Positions 27,461-27,609 of a stretch of 27,609 nt of DNA are shown here, piece by piece. Numbering within the stretch: position 1 is the stretch's first letter; every line of letters starts with the position of its first letter. A program made the position numbers and the translations under genes. The notes below the pieces were generated by a model that saw only the letters and a list, made by a program, of their open reading frames with translations, had not been told where the DNA came from and did not search any database. This DNA is from a virus, in IMG/VR virus record IMGVR_UViG_3300049629_000462, positions 1 to 27,609 of that record; one strand, written 5' to 3'.

Positions 27461-27609
27461 CAGAGTTCTCCTCGGCGCTTCATGTCGAGCGCAATGGCAA
27501 CCGCCTGGTCCTGCGGCTTGCCTTCCTTGATGAGTGTGCGGACCTTGTCGCTGACGGCCTTGTCGGCCTTCTCCATGAGCTTGAGGCCGGCCTTGTCCTG
27601 CTCGGTCTC
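27460..27609 (-). CDS. 3' end of a head-module protein (partial)
   Basis: 49 residues before the stop, starting beyond the right edge. The sequence 'DKVRTLIKEGKPQDQAVAIAL' followed by 'DMKRRGEL' matches a recurrent block ('ki~~l~~EGkp~~QAvAiAl~m~r~GeL') found at the ends of phage portal-adjacent and minor head proteins and as short stand-alone phage proteins. It is read in the same direction as, and ends in a TGATG overlap with, the next gene. The identity of the full protein cannot be told from this fragment. Confidence 0.65.
   Translation of the reverse strand, partial: ETEQDKAGLKLMEKADKAVSDKVRTLIKEGKPQDQAVAIALDMKRRGEL

Noticed and set aside
1-27609. Integrase, attachment site or prophage boundary
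   Set aside because: No recombinase catalytic pattern, tRNA fragment or direct-repeat pair was seen; the window gives no evidence for integration.

Overview
The window is part of a tailed bacteriophage genome (Caudoviricetes). It looks like a short-tailed siphovirus infecting an unidentified, probably diderm, bacterium. It is GC-rich by eye and almost fully coding. Most genes overlap the next by 1, 4 or about 10 bases (ATGA, GTGA, TGATG), and most have clear Shine-Dalgarno sites. I see no integrase, lysogeny repressor, tRNA, rRNA, CRISPR array or insertion sequence. Several small-protein families here are ones I associate, from memory only, with planctomycete-type phages and metagenomes, so the host remains open.

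Layout. (1) 1-3184, minus: a run of about ten very small early genes (an XRE-like HTH protein, a winged-HTH candidate, two small membrane proteins and coiled-coil proteins including one paralogous pair), ending in a putative small terminase. A good sigma70-like promoter and an AT-rich palindrome lie just upstream (3254-3312). (2) 3398-6457, minus: a metallophosphoesterase, a small HExxH protein, a 522-base gene-free region with several inverted repeats, then a DUF1376 replication-type protein and two conserved small proteins. (3) 6619-10247, plus: a tightly coupled early operon with a wHTH protein, a CsrA-like protein, a double-HTH protein, a RusA-like Holliday junction resolvase and a RecT-like annealing protein whose last residues resemble the SSB C-terminal tip. 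(4) 10255-27609, minus: the virion module. In transcription order (right to left) it holds the end of a head gene, a small structural protein, an SGNH hydrolase, a protease-scaffold fusion with an internal scaffold start, a decoration-like protein, the major capsid protein, two head-tail connectors, the major tail protein, tail assembly chaperones joined by a -1 frameshift, a terminator-like protein, a very short tape-measure candidate, two large tail proteins, a repeat-containing glycine-rich fibre, a membrane/lysis-like cluster, a 44-cysteine protein and a small CxxC protein.

The left edge leads from the small terminase towards what should be the large terminase. The right edge is the 3' end of a head gene that would normally follow the portal. 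If the genome is circular or circularly permuted, the two edges are joined by the missing terminase/portal segment. No endolysin, polymerase, helicase, terminase large subunit or portal can be recognised in this window.

The most rewarding signals are: the -1 frameshift element (GGGAAAC, 6-base spacer, perfect 11-bp stem); an identical ten-residue peptide shared by the capsid protein N-terminus and the protease-scaffold junction but written in different codons; the nested scaffold start; the CsrA-like protein; the SSB-like tail on the annealing protein; the SGNH hydrolase inside the head module; and the cysteine-rich virion-module protein.
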